64,000 nucleotides of DNA from Blattamonas nauphoetae (lineage: Eukaryota; Preaxostyla; Oxymonadida), in assembly GCA_033064195.1 (NCBI GenBank), contig JARBJD010000192.1, positions 80,317 to 144,316 of the forward strand, given 5' to 3'. Made by a program: the position numbers and the translations under genes. Below the pieces are notes generated by a model that ran no database searches, was not told the origin of the DNA, and saw only the letters and a program-made list of their open reading frames with translations. The first letter of the stretch is position 1. Every line of letters begins with the position of its first letter. Below, piece by piece: positions 21,523 to 31,405 of this stretch.

Positions 21523-23445
21523 TTAGAAAAGAGGTGAGGTCTTTTGAGGGTGAGTCAGGTGAGGACCCGATCCAAACCCTGCCCATGATTGACCCTTCCA
21601 ATTCGGTGACACCAGCACCCCTCTCGCCCCATCGATCTCCAGCTTCTTCACTACTCGACCTACAAGTCGGATCGGCGGATGGAGGAACAGAGTCATCGTC
21701 GAAGACCAATTCCTTTCGAACGCGTCTCTCGCTTCTGCTTCTTCCTCCCACTCCTTTGACCAACAACGTTCGCACTTCCTGTTGGTTCTCGCTGCGAACG
21801 CATCCACGTCGATCTCAACCTCCCATTCCTCCAGCACTGCGCCGAGCACATATGACCTCATAGCGAAGTCCCCGTGCGGAGACATTCGGCTCAACTTATC
21901 CGCCGTCGTGTTCTCTGTCCCTTTGATGTGTTCGACTTGGACAATCCTCAACCCCATCTTCTCCTGTCTTCTGAAGACTGACCTCGTCACTCCAACAAGT
22001 CTCTTCCCTGCTTTCCCTTTCCTGATATTGAACATTGCCGATGTATTGTCCGTCTTCAGGCTGACGAACTTGATCTTCCTCTATTCCCACAACCACCTGG
22101 CTTTCTTCAGTACCCTCTCTACAGCCGCCGTCTCTTTCGCATTGATCGACGTCACCTTCATTCTCCCTCTCCACGTCCCGAAGAAATTGAAACTTTCGTC
22201 CGAGATTCTCACGCACGCTCCCCATCCAAGATCGCATGCGTCCGTTTCGATGGCTGCCTGGGCTGGGGGGTTGTGAAGGGGGTGAGGCTTGTTCCTCTTC
22301 ACTATCGCTTCCCAGAACGGCAACTCCCCCAACTCCTTCTTCGACATCCGCAGTTCTCCTAACCATCCCCCTTTCCTCACTCCTCTGTCCTTTATCTCCA
22401 TGAGCCTGCTCAGATACAATCCTCCCTGTGGACACATGATTCTTACGAAGTTCAGTTCTCCAATCAAACGTGCCAGATGTCTCGTCCTCACCTTTTTGCA
22501 CTTCAGCGCAAGTCCCTTGAACTGCCTCAGTTCCTTCCCCAACTTCTCCCTTCTGTCTGGTGTCAGTTGAATCGAGAGACTGTTGGAGTCTATCCTCCAC
22601 CCGAGGAACGTGATCGTTTGCTTCGGCTCCATCTCGCACTTCTCCTCCGCCAGCTCGAAGCCCAGTCTCTCCAAAAACTCTGCCGCTTGTCTCGTCTTCC
22701 TCTCGCTCTCTTCTCGCTTGCTCTCGAAGAGCAAGATATCGTCCAAGTAGTGGACCACCCTCATCCCAAGCTCCCTCCTCAACTGTACTACCGCTGTCCT
22801 CATCACCCTGGTGAACGTCCTTGGAGCCGTCGCAAGACCGAACGGCATCCCTGTATACCGAAAGAACAGATCTCGGTATTGAAAGCACAAATACTTTCCC
22901 TGCCTCTCGTCCACATGGATGTGGCTGTAGGCCGATGTGACATCCAGGCTTGTTAACCAATCGCCTCGCCTCATGACCTCCCCAACCGTCTGAATCCCTT
23001 CCATCTGGAAATGTTTGACGATGATGTGCTCGTTGAGAACGGTGGCGTCGAGAATCTTCCGGAACGACCCGTTCTTCTTGGGAATAACGAACGTCGGTAG
23101 ACACAGTGCCACCTCCTCCTTCCTCACCGCCTTCACGCATCCTATCTCCAGCTCTTCCCTCAGTTGCTCCTCGTAGTCCTCTCTCTTCCTTCCTTCCCCT
23201 CGAAATGGGGGTGCCCATGTCGCTTCCACGATTCTCCTCTTCGCCTCCTCGTCTATCCAGCGGAATTGAACCCCGTCTCGAATCAGCTGTCCCGCTCCGA
23301 ACTTCTCCCACTCTCTCCAACAGTCTCCCGGTGATGTGATCTGGTGGTTTCGGTTGATGTGTGATGTGTGTGTCTGGTTGATTGTGGTGAAGTGAAGACG
23401 TGCTCTGATGCGAGATGCGATTGTCTTGAAGTGTCTCCTCGTTGC
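21523..23445 (-). pseudogene. DIRS reverse transcriptase / RNase H with one in-frame TAG
   Basis: The frame contains FGAGQLIRDGVQFRW, then RT blocks LPTFVIPKKNGSFRKILDA, WLTSLDVTSAYSHIHV, MPFGLATAPRTFTRVM and the catalytic VHYLDDILLF. RNase H follows (ETDACDLGWGA, INAKETAAV). A TAG at 22,081 interrupts it, after which the same frame continues with KTDNTSAMFNI and VEHIKGTENTTADKLSRM. The downstream part runs to 21,523. The order and the PFGLATAP wording are those of DIRS/Ngaro-type reverse transcriptases. The longer overlapping frame 21,896-23,563 is a shadow. Confidence 0.85.
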
Positions 23446-23457
23446 CTAGCCTGCCTG

Positions 23458-24609
23458 CTACTGTTGGATCCTTTTCCATTCCTGTCCGCTCTCTCCATCT
23501 CTCGTCGGAGTGAATTGCTTGAGTGGTTGCCCCTGTTGCGGTCTGGTGTCGAGCCTCCGCCATGAGCTGCTTTCTTTCCCGGGGGTGCTGCTCCTCCCCC
23601 CTCTCCCGAAAAAGCTGCTGCTCGACTGTTGTGAAGTGTTTCGAACTTGGGGCAGGCCCCGCTGATTGGGCGTGGCGAGCTTCGCCAACTGGGTCTCGCC
23701 TTGCAGTTGTCGCTGAACTTGTGGAACGAACGGTTCCGGGAGACCCAACGATCTTGAATACAGGCCTTCAGACGTCGCGTTTATGTACTTGGACGAATCT
23801 GCCCTTGTTGCAGCGTCAATCATCAGAGCCAAGCTCTGCCCCAGCTCTTCCTTCCTCTCACAATCCTCTGGTGAATTGCCTAGCGACTTCAACACGTCCG
23901 CGGTGATTGCCATCGAGGCTAGCATCAACTGGACGGCTCCGCTCAATGCTCTCTCTCGCGTCCTCCTCCACCCTTCACTTTCCGTCAACTGGAACTCCAT
24001 CTGCGTTGGAATTCCGACTGCTTTCTTCATTTCCGCCGTCCCAGCGATCAGCGTGTCTCTTAGCCGCGGTTCCAATACGTCATCCGTGAAGGATCCATTC
24101 CAACTCCTCAGGCTCTTCCTAACATACTGACCCACCTCGTTCCGAAAATGCTCATTCTCTTCGAACACACTCAGTGCACTCGTACGACGGGTGGTTGGTG
24201 ATTGGTAGCGCTGAGTCAGCCATGCGAGCTCGGGAGGTCAGTTGGAGGAGGGCTCATATTGGATGGGCGGGGATCGTAAAAGAGACCTAGTAGGAGGAAA
24301 GACTTGCCCTTCCGTTGAGCTGTCTTCCCTTTTTGGTCTCTTTCTTTTACTTGCCCTCTCGTTCCCTTTCCTGGTTCTCCGGGTCTTTCGTGTGGGTTAT
24401 GCCTTTCGAATAGGAGCTTCATCTGCGGATGATGAACTGGATTCCTCCTGAAATGGAACATCTGAAAGTGCACATTCCGACACAAGCGATGATGACGAGC
24501 TTGACCTCGTCGGTGCCTGCCGTTTCCCCGTCAGTAACTTTTCAATCTTTCCTTCAATGTATCGATCTAACTCTGCTTCGGTGAAATGTTGTGTTAAATC
24601 TTGGCTCAT
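23458..24609 (-). pseudogene. DIRS gag-like region with in-frame TAA and TGA
   Basis: One frame runs from MSQDLTQHFTEAELDRYIE (24,609) to a TAG at 23,458. It is broken by a TAA at 24,397 and a TGA near 24,240, with coherent sequence between and after: a basic segment rich in Lys/Arg, then ELAWLTQRYQSP, NEVGQYVRKSLRSWNGSF and a Ser/Gln-rich tail. The following reverse transcriptase lies in the same frame after two TAG codons (23,458 and 23,446). The product would be the structural protein of the retroelement particle; no zinc knuckle is seen. Confidence 0.6.
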
Positions 24610-24670
24610 TTCACCATCGTTACGTCCATCTTGAGCACCTTATGCAAAATCCATCAATGTCACGTTTTGA

Positions 24671-24770
24671 TCAGACCACCCATCATTATTCTAATTCGGG
24701 TCGGTCAGATCATCTCACACAGACTGGGAGACGAGCCCAGTTGTGTTTGGCTTGACCAAAGTGAAAGCCT
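24671..24770. repeat. DIRS terminal inverted repeat, 5' side
   Basis: Reverse complement of 19,751-19,826, with an outer extension (ggcttgaccaaagtgaaagc) that is matched by the internal complementary region. Confidence 0.85.
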
Positions 24771-25073
24771 GTCCTAAGCATTTTTTGTCGAGAAAAATAT
24801 GGTTTGTTATCGATTTTCGCAAATACCCAGACTTTTTTCTCCAAATTAATGTCACAATGTTCGTTTCACAAAAAAACGTTTCTGTGCAAAATTTTATCCA
24901 AATCGATCCATTGGCTGTTGAGATATGGCCGAAATGTTTTTTCATCGGGCAAAAGGTGGTATTTTGAGGTTTTCTCCCGACACAGGCGTTTCGGCGCGGA
25001 ACCCAATAATATTGTACTGAGTTTGACCATTATTGATTTTTCCAGAAAAAAAACCCCCACCAATTTATCGTAA
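24771..25073. mobile_element. 600-bp palindromic MITE family, copy A, right half
   Basis: Resumes copy A directly after the DIRS element (gtcctaagcattttttgtcg). It runs through the shared gttgagatatggcc and ttttctcccgacacagg blocks to about 25,073, where the end is eroded (the expected gttgacat terminus is missing). Confidence 0.7.
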
Positions 25074-26535
25074 TGTGAAGACAGCCGAACACAGACCATT
25101 CTTCATTTCATTATGAACTCAAATTCATCTCGATTTGAAGAAAACAGAAGGACAGACGTGAGAATAAGGTAAGGGGAAGAATTTGAAAGAGTAAAAAGGT
25201 TACGTTGAGTCCTCATCCGGAATGACAATGAGTTACATCTTTGGTTTCTTGCTCTTTTTAGCTTGCTTTTTCTCGTCGCCGGTTTGTTGGCAGCGAAGTT
25301 TCTCGGCTTGGGCGTACTTGGAGCTCAGGTTCAGCCGGCTGGTTTTCTTATGTCGGTTGACTGAAGAATCTGCTGATAGTCTTGTGGCAGAAGCTACAGC
25401 GCCTTTCCCGGCCTTGGTTGGCCGCTGTCTGTTGCGGCTGCGGCACTTGAGGTTGAGGCTGGAAGACATCCTCAACTGTTAAACCTGAGCTTTGAGAGCT
25501 CTCTTGGCTGGCCTCGACTTGAGAGGCCTCCTTGTCTTCCGGACTACTTTCTTGCCTGGTCAGCTATGGTGGCACCTGTGGTGCTGGAATGAGAAGAGAG
25601 AAAAAGGATCCTTCTTCTGGATAATTGATAATAAATTGGTTCCATGTCAACAATTTGTGTTTTTTTCTGGAAAAATCACTTTTGGTCAAACAAAGATCAA
25701 TAAGACAATGTTTGTCTTTTCCTCCCACGTGATCCCGAGTAAACCTGAAAACACGTTATACAGCGAAGCTCCACACATTTTCCACACTTTTGACGATCAT
25801 TGTTCCATGACCAGACATCCGTTTGAGACTATACATGCCTGACCTGACCAAAAATCTAGAAAATCATAAAATATGACTGAATGTGAGACAGACTGATCTC
25901 ACAACAATCTTTATGTCGACAGGACAAGGAGCCCCAGGAAAGTTGTCCTGGCCACCACGACAAAGACGATTCCATTTTATCTCTCTTTTTCTGAAACAAC
26001 ATTTATGGAGACCTCAGTGTGTCTAGGGTCGAAGTGGACAACGTAAAAAACTTCTCATCTGAAGACAACTTATTTCCCACCAATCATGAGTACCCCAGCA
26101 AACTCCTCACCATTCCTGTGGAAAGCCTCCTCATCATCATCATTCGGATTTCCGGAGTCGGACGATGTGTCGTCGGCTGGATCAACGCCAGGATGGTTAC
26201 GGGGGCTGACGGTATCGTCGCATATGGTATCGAACGGTGCGAATTTCACCAGGATGTCCAAGTTGGAACCTATCGGGAGGAGAATCAGGACTTGCTTGGG
26301 AGAATCTGCGATTTGATCACTGTTGGGGCACGAGTTCATTTCTGCCATGTCCTCCAGCCCGTTCCACAACAGTGGAATATGATAACTTCGAAAAACAAAT
26401 TGTGGTTCCGCGCCGAAACCCCTGTCAGAAGAAAATTTCAAGATATGGTTTTCTATAAGAATGTATTCATTGTTTTGTTTTTTGTACCCTTTTTTCTCCA
26501 GAACCAGCCATCCGTTTCGATTCATTGATATGTTA
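25074..26535. other. Repeat-derived region, no intact gene
   Basis: Holds two eroded partial copies of the palindromic MITE family (about 25,638-25,855 and 26,390-26,527; the second includes ttccgcgccgaaacccctgt). It also holds an unassigned GC-richer block at 25,230-25,600 whose minus-strand frame is Lys/Arg/Ser-rich, and a minus-strand acidic frame at 26,070-26,380. I could not assign either to a family. Confidence 0.4.
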
Positions 26536-27107
26536 TTAACCCGGTCCGTGTCAACAACCCGAAACCTGGGGCTGAAACAAACCATTTTGGTCAAACCAAA
26601 AAAAACTAAAATTATAGATTTTTCTATCTTGGTGAATCGGAGAAAACCTCAAAATACAGTATACAGCAGGAATACACCCATTGTTTCAAACTTTTTCAGC
26701 TCGAATCTCCACAACCAGATATCCGTTTTAAACCAAGTAAAAAGCATTTTTATCGTGAATAGATCGAAAAAAGACTCACAAAAAAAAGAATTTTTTTCAC
26801 AAACAACTTTTTTGTCGAGAAAAATAACGTTTTTTTGCAACTTTCTAAATACCCAACTTTTTTTCAAAATTTTGGCCAAAAAATTCTTTTAACGAAAAAA
26901 AACGTTTCCGCGGAAAAGTTCATCACAATTGGTCCACAGGATGTGGAGATATGATTTGGACACACTACCAAAAGAGCCTAAAACGAGGTTTTTAGAGGTT
27001 TTCTCCGATTCGCCAAGATAGAAAATTTAAAAATTTTAGTTTTTTTTGTTTGACAAAAATGGTTTGTTTCAACCCCAGGTTCCGGGTTGCTGACAGAACC
27101 GGGTTAA
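26536..27107. mobile_element. Palindromic MITE, copy C (diverged subfamily)
   Basis: Ends ttaacccggtccgtgtcaac and, inverted, ttaacccggttctgtcagca. About 70 bp of each end form an inverted repeat (accattttggtcaaac paired with gtttgacaaaaatggt). The interior shares cctcaaaata, ctccacaaccag and ttttttgtcgagaaaaata with copies D and E. Confidence 0.75.
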
Positions 27108-27140
27108 TGACACATCAATTATATCCCCTTCAAAATCCTC

Positions 27141-27323
27141 TTTTCCGTGCCCAAAGGTCGTCACTGACACATAAAAGCATAATTGTGTCAAGTTTGCGTT
27201 GACATAGGCATCGAGAGGTTGGAGAACAGAGGTAGTGTGGGAGGGAGGATGCATCGCATCAGCAAGGTTGTCCATTGTAACTGTCATTACTTTTTCAGAA
27301 ACGAGGGCAGCGAGCATCTCCAT
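27141..27323 (-). pseudogene. Fragment of a DDE-type (pogo/Tigger-like) transposase
   Basis: A minus-strand frame reads MTVTMDNLADAMHPPSHTTS then VLQPLDAYVNANL. The PP-HTT-x-LQPLD string resembles the conserved block after the second catalytic Asp of pogo/Tigger transposases. Nothing else of the gene is nearby in order; short relic only. Confidence 0.35.
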
Positions 27324-27389
27324 CTGGAGGAGGCAGTGGGCGAATCACACAATTATCTGTTTTTATCAAGTTTCGGAACAACAGCAACC

Positions 27390-27630
27390 AAAAAAATCTA
27401 TATCTCGTCGCAATCCTTCAGAAAACGACTTCAACTTGGCCAACTGTGTGTCACTTTGTACCGATGGCTACGCTGCGATGATGAGCCCAGGATTTGGCCT
27501 CCGAAACTTCGTTCAGAAAGCCGACCCACAAATGTTATTCATCCACTCCGGAGATCATTGCTCTCAATTGGGAATTGCGCATATATTCGAAGATCAACGC
27601 GTCTACGACTTTCAGTTTGGAATCGAAGTG
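27390..27630 (+). pseudogene. Fragment of a hAT-like (ZBED/SCAN-type) transposase
   Basis: The plus-strand frame contains CVSLCTDGYAAMM-P-FGLRNFV and MLFIHSGDHCSQL. This follows the VGVCTDGAAAM...GF...V...THCxIHRxxL block of the hAT family around the second catalytic Asp. No flanking transposase domains in frame, so a relic. Possibly related to the relic at 17.7-19.2 kb. Confidence 0.4.
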
Positions 27631-27885
27631 TGCAACTCTTGTGTTTATTTTCATCTCCCTCTTTGTGACTTCATTCTTCTCCTTCAGAGCGAATTCAACC
27701 CCGATCATCCATGTCACGACTTTCGTGAAGCATTTTTCTCCGATAAACAACGTTTTCTCCATTCTATTTTTTTGATTTCGCTAAGGCCAGACTCCAGTCC
27801 CAAAGGATCTCCAATTTTGGAGCCATAAAGTGTCAAAAAATGGGGGAGGGTAGAAATCCAACCCGGAAATGGTGGGACCCAATTA

Positions 27886-28480
27886 TCGTTGTGTCACCAA
27901 TATGTCCCATGTCAACAATCCGGCCCTTTTTCTGGGAAAATCAATATTGGTCAAACTAAGAAAAAACCAAATTCTAGAATTAGACTCCCACGCGATCCCG
28001 AGAAAACCTCAAAATACCCCCTTTTGCCCGTTCAAAACTAATCGTTTTGGCACTATCTCAACAACCAGTGACTCGATTTGGATAAAATTTTGCACAGAAA
28101 CGTTTTTTTGTGAAACGAACATTGTGACATTAATTTGGAGAAAAAAGTCTGGGTATTTGCGAAAATCGAAAACAAACCATATTTTTCTCGTCAAAAAATG
28201 CTTAGGACAAAAATCGGTTTCTTTTTGAACATCTTTTGTCGAGATCTATCCGACTATAATACATTTTATTTGATTTAAAACGGGTGGCTAATTGTGGAGA
28301 AATGAGGTGAAAAAGTTGAAAAAAATGTGTGCATTCGTAACGTTAAACGTATTTTGAGATTTTCTCGGGATCGTGTGGGAGTATAATTCTAAAATTTTAT
28401 TGCTTTCTTAGTTTCACCAAAATGGTCCCTCACAGAAAAAAGACCGGATTAGTGAGACTGGACGGTTTGGTGACGCCTCT
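27886..28480. mobile_element. 600-bp palindromic MITE, copy D
   Basis: Left end TCGTT-GTGTCACCAA after TTA; right end, inverted, TAGAG-GCGTCACCAA preceded by TCA. Both ends lead into gtcaaactaag/gtgaaactaag and a ccgagaaa block, so the element is close to a full palindrome. Its right half matches copy A (19,474-19,748) almost base for base in inverse orientation. Confidence 0.8.
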
Positions 28481-28499
28481 ATGATTTCAGAAAACAGCA

Positions 28500-29125
28500 C
28501 GTATTATTGACATGGAACTATGTGGCGACGCCTGGATTTGGGCTTCTCCTGAAGGGAGGGTGGCACTTCAGGCAGGATGAAAAATTCTTCGTTTTGAACG
28601 GAATTGCATGGCATTTCCGATTGCATCCTTTTTCGAAGGCTGTTGGAGTTGGCGTCCACCATTTCGTCATTATCGTCACCTCGTGTGTAAACAGCGAGTG
28701 GGGTTGGGATGTCGACATCAATGTATCCTTCAACCGGAAAATGATGAATATACGACCCCCACTTGTTCCGTTCCGTTTCTGAAGAGAGAATGCTTTGTCC
28801 AAATGGAAAGCCTGCTTTTCACTCATCAGCAAGGTCTTCCAGAGTTCAGGCTGAATTCAGCTCTCCCGATCCTATCAGCGATTCAATCTGGATCGTTTCA
28901 CACACGGTCTCTTGCAGACCTGGATTGTGAGATTGCATGTGCTTTGAAACTCGTTTCTCAAAGATGTCTAACATACATTCGCAGATCAGGCCGCTATCAA
29001 TTCTTGACATTCCACTTCCCATAGTCAACCCAAAATATTGCATCTGAATCAGAACCCAAATCACCAAATCTCACGTGTGTTTTCTCCGTTTTGATCCGGT
29101 CCATATTATTCTTTCTGCAACTTGG
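28500..29125. other. Flank of the Polinton insertion, no gene assigned
   Basis: Minus-strand frames at 28,518-28,832 and 28,846-29,067 overlap a stretch reading NSAWTLEDLADE then, past a stop, KAGFPFGQS, which loosely resembles the C-terminal region of pogo-type transposases. Too weak to annotate as a gene. Confidence 0.3.
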
Positions 29126-29131
29126 AGCGCC
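29126..29131. repeat. Polinton target-site duplication, left copy
   Basis: AGCGCC directly before the AGTAGT terminus. The same six bases follow the ACTACT terminus at 56,101. Confidence 0.93.
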
Positions 29132-29356
29132 AGTAGTATAGATGGCGAAAATCGATACCTATCTAGATCGCCAAAAACACGGAATAAATCAATTTAGACC
29201 TCAAAAACACACATTTCCTGACCCTTCGATTTTGATGACTTTTGGACCTGATTCTTACTTTATTTTGATAAAATGAGCTCCAAAAATTGATTTCAGTCGA
29301 GCCAGGGTCAAATCAATCGGCACGATCATTTGGTAGTCATCCATCAATCCAATTGA

Positions 29357-29420
29357 CTGGCCCAGGTGGCCTAGGTGGATCGCGAAATCAAATTGGTTTT
29401 TATTTTTGGAGGTCCACATC
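29357..29420 (+). repeat. Polinton internal repeat block (GGTCCACA block), left-repeat copy
   Basis: Reads cccaggtggcctaggtggat, cgcgaaat, then aattggtttttatttttgga and ggtccacat. One of five copies in the element (others at 53,529, 53,811, 54,008 and 55,812). Confidence 0.85.
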
Positions 29421-29590
29421 GGCTCTAAAGAGCCTAAGCTTCGCGAAGGTCCACAAGTCCACAAAGTCCACAGTGCAGTGGCACGCTCAGAATGCACCAG
29501 AATGACGTGCACTACCTCCCCATACAGCCAGACCATCCGTGGATTGTTTTGGTCGATTTTGGTTTTTTCACTTTTTTCATCACTATATAA

Positions 29591-30190
29591 TAGTAGTGTC
29601 AATAATCCGTACATATTCAAAAATCCGTACATTGGGGATTGAAAAATTTTGATGGGTCAAACTAAGAAAAATAAAATTTGGTTCCGCGCCGAAACCCCTG
29701 TGTCGGGAGAAAACCTCAAAATACTGTTTCCTTTAGGAATCCACACACTTTTTTCAACTTTTTGCCCTCATTTCTCCACAACCAGCCATCCGTTTTGAAT
29801 CAAATAAAATGCATTGTGATCATAAAGATCTCGACAAAAGCTGCTCAAAAAATAAACGATTTTTTTGTCTAAGAATTTTTTGTCGAGAAAAATATGGGTT
29901 TTTTTCCATTATCCCAAATATCCAGAATTTTTTCTCCAATTTTTGTTCAAAATGTTCATTTCGCCAAAAAAACGTTTTTGTGAAAAACTTCATCAAAATC
30001 GGTTCCCTGGTTGTTGAGATATTGCCGAAACAATTTTTTGTTATCGGGCAAAAGGGGGTATTTTGAGGTTTTCTCCCGACACAGGGGTTTCGGCGCGGAA
30101 CCAAATTTTATTTTTCTTAGTTTGACCAATATATCTTTTTCAAGCCCCATGTTACGGATTTATGAAAAGTTCGGTTTATTGAAACATCTA
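29591..30190. mobile_element. 600-bp palindromic MITE, copy E, inserted in the Polinton left repeat
   Basis: Exactly 600 bp, flanked by TAA on both sides (29,588-29,590 and 30,191-30,193). The intact right repeat of the Polinton shows the empty site (ctatataaggtaat inverted), proving the insertion and its 3-bp duplication. The ends (TAGTAGTGTCAATAATCCG and inverted TAGATGTTTCAATAAACCG) are followed by about 70 bp of nearly perfect inverted repeat including ttccgcgccgaaacccctgt. A 3-bp TWA duplication suggests mobilisation by a PIF/Harbinger-type transposase. No protein encoded. Confidence 0.9.
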
Positions 30191-30366
30191 TAAGGTAATA
30201 AAAAAATTGATTTTTAAAAACTAACCTTAATTTTTGCGATCATCCAAAATTGTTCTTACAAGCCTAATATCGGTCTGACGAGTTTATATACGACGTGTTT
30301 CGTGTGATCTGAGAAGTATTTCGGGGGTTCTGGGTGATCTCAAAATTAACGCTGATTTATTTTTTA

Positions 30367-30506
30367 TCAATTTTTTTAATTTGTATATGAAGAGGAGATC
30401 CAGACAAAGTTTGAAAAATCCAATTTTGAGCTTCGACCACACAAACCTCTTCCAAGGTCAATCCCGATCTGCTGAGTTCATTTCTGATGTTTTCAGAGTG
30501 ATCTGA
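30367..30506 (+). other. Early-type promoter motif and 39-codon micro-ORF in the left repeat (unit 1)
   Basis: TTTTTTTAATTTGTAT runs straight into ATG (30,387). The frame starts MKRRSRQSLKNP and stops at 30,506. The equivalent lies in the right repeat at 55,448-55,329. The promoter matches that of the polymerase and accessory genes; whether the peptide is made is unknown. Confidence 0.4.
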
Positions 30507-30566
30507 GCAGTAGTTCCTGAGATATGGGTGATCCAAAAATAAACGTTAAACTTTTTTAACTTTCTG

Positions 30567-30633
30567 ATTTTTTAATTTGTATATGAAGAGGAGTTACAGA
30601 ACAAGTTCAAGTACCGAGCCCTCGACGTAATGT
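30567..30633 (+). other. Early-type promoter motif and 16-codon micro-ORF in the left repeat (unit 2)
   Basis: TTTTTTAATTTGTAT is followed by ATG at 30,583, and the frame (MKRRSYRTSSS...) stops after 16 codons. It is the second of two diverged tandem units of about 197 bp; unit 1 starts ATGAAGAGGAG as well. Confidence 0.4.
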
Positions 30634-30765
30634 TCCAAGATACTCAGGCAAAATGGTGCCCTGGTGACTGATGCGCAGAACGATTTGGAGGTTGGATTGG
30701 AGACGGATGATCGAAAGATTGTCCCCGGGGTTCATGTTGGCAGCACTTTGATGTGCCCGTGAATC

Positions 30766-30969
30766 ATGCCCACCCAAGACTTAACCCTTCAAGGACTTCG
30801 CCAGCAGCAGTCATTTAGAAGGATCGCGATAGAACGATCCCCAAAGGAGTATCGGGGTGTCTATAGGAAGCTTGTACGAACGTGGGAAGGAACTTCTCTT
30901 CGGTTATTTTTGCCATCTTCATTGAACAATCATAAAAATATTCTGACACTTTTTAGTATTCCAACATGA
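30766..30969 (+). pseudogene. Composite open frame: repeat-borne segment fused to the tail of a lost fibre gene
   Basis: The first ~49 codons (MPTQDLTLQGLRQQQSFRRI...) lie in the terminal repeat and recur in the right repeat. The last ~17 codons (SLNNHKNILTLFSIPT) align base by base with the 3' end of the S74 fibre gene of the second element (INELIQKYNSLINTPT). Both overlap the stop of the convergent 136-residue gene in the same way. I read this as the scar left when the fibre gene was deleted up to the repeat boundary. Confidence 0.45.
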
Positions 30970-31363
30970 GATCAACCAGAAATTCATAATACTCCTTGAT
31001 TATTTTTCCATTGATTGTCTCCGTTGTTTCCATCTCAATTGATTCACCAGAACTGTCTTTGAACCAGATCTTCACCGTTGATTGTCGAGTACTTAGTTCC
31101 CACTTCTTTCGCTTCGCAATCTGTTCGTTACAGAAAGCAACATACGAATCATTGTGAGCATCAGTCTGAATCCAATCAGCATGGATCGAGAAATTTTGAG
31201 GAATATCTTTGGATATCACTGTCGATGCATCACCGATCTCCTCCTTCACATGAATGAGTTTGCAGTCAAGAAAGTAGATATATTTTTGTTTTCGGGAATT
31301 GGTAAAATCATGAGGGAATTGAGCAGTGTGAGAATTCTGAATTGAGAAATAACGTTAGACCAT
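30953..31363 (-). pseudogene. 136-residue Polinton protein, stop at codon 3
   Basis: Same length and about 80% identical in wording to the intact gene at 59,830-60,240 (DWIQTDAHNDSYVAFCNEQI, KRKKWELSTRQS, IKEYYEFLVDLMLEY). The start context is intact, with a late-type motif upstream (31,364-31,391), but codon 3 is TAA where the second element has AAG. Re-initiation at an internal ATG (31,249) would lose the first 38 residues. Unknown function. Its position beside the capsid genes in both elements suggests a virion protein. Confidence 0.7.
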
Positions 31364-31405
31364 TCTTGTTTTTAGCAAAAATAAAAAATCAAAAGTGTTT
31401 AATCA

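Larger units (their letters stand above)
19749..24770 (-). mobile_element. DIRS-type retrotransposon, full length but inactivated
   Basis: About 5.0 kb, coding on the minus strand: gag-like region, then reverse transcriptase/RNase H, then a recombinase-like region. The two ends are inverted repeats of each other (19,751-19,826 and 24,671-24,770). An internal complementary region lies next to the 3' end (19,970-20,054): its two halves are complementary to the outer parts of the left and right repeats. This split-terminus arrangement is the hallmark of DIRS-1-like elements, which replicate through a circle and integrate by tyrosine recombinase without target duplication. It sits inside a 600-bp MITE copy. 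Several in-frame stops show it is dead. Confidence 0.85.
29132..30913 (+). repeat. Polinton left terminal inverted repeat (interrupted by MITE copy E)
   Basis: Nearly identical to the inverse of 54,922-56,100 once the 600-bp MITE at 29,591-30,190 is removed. The match ends at ggttatttttgc (30,913). It contains one ggtcca-type repeat block, a tandem pair of about 197-bp units with early-type promoter motifs, and a short open frame starting MPTQDLTLQG. Confidence 0.93.

Noticed and set aside
21896-23563. 555-residue open frame on the minus strand
   Set aside because: Arg/Gly/Glu-rich shadow of the DIRS reverse transcriptase, which has catalytic motifs in a different frame over the same bases.
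25233-25475. Lys/Arg-rich minus-strand frame resembling a ribosomal or histone-like tail
   Set aside because: Several overlapping frames are equally biased and none matches a ribosomal or histone family I know; too weak to annotate.
19474-28480. One large 9-kb transposon with ~280-bp terminal inverted repeats (left and right match almost perfectly)
   Set aside because: Both ends are separate copies (A and D) of the same 600-bp MITE in opposite orientation. Each copy has its own second half and ends, so they do not bound one element.
28518-29067. Second pogo-type transposase fragment
   Set aside because: Only a faint resemblance at the C-terminus (NSAWTLEDLADE), with the wrong order relative to the 27.1-27.3 kb fragment.
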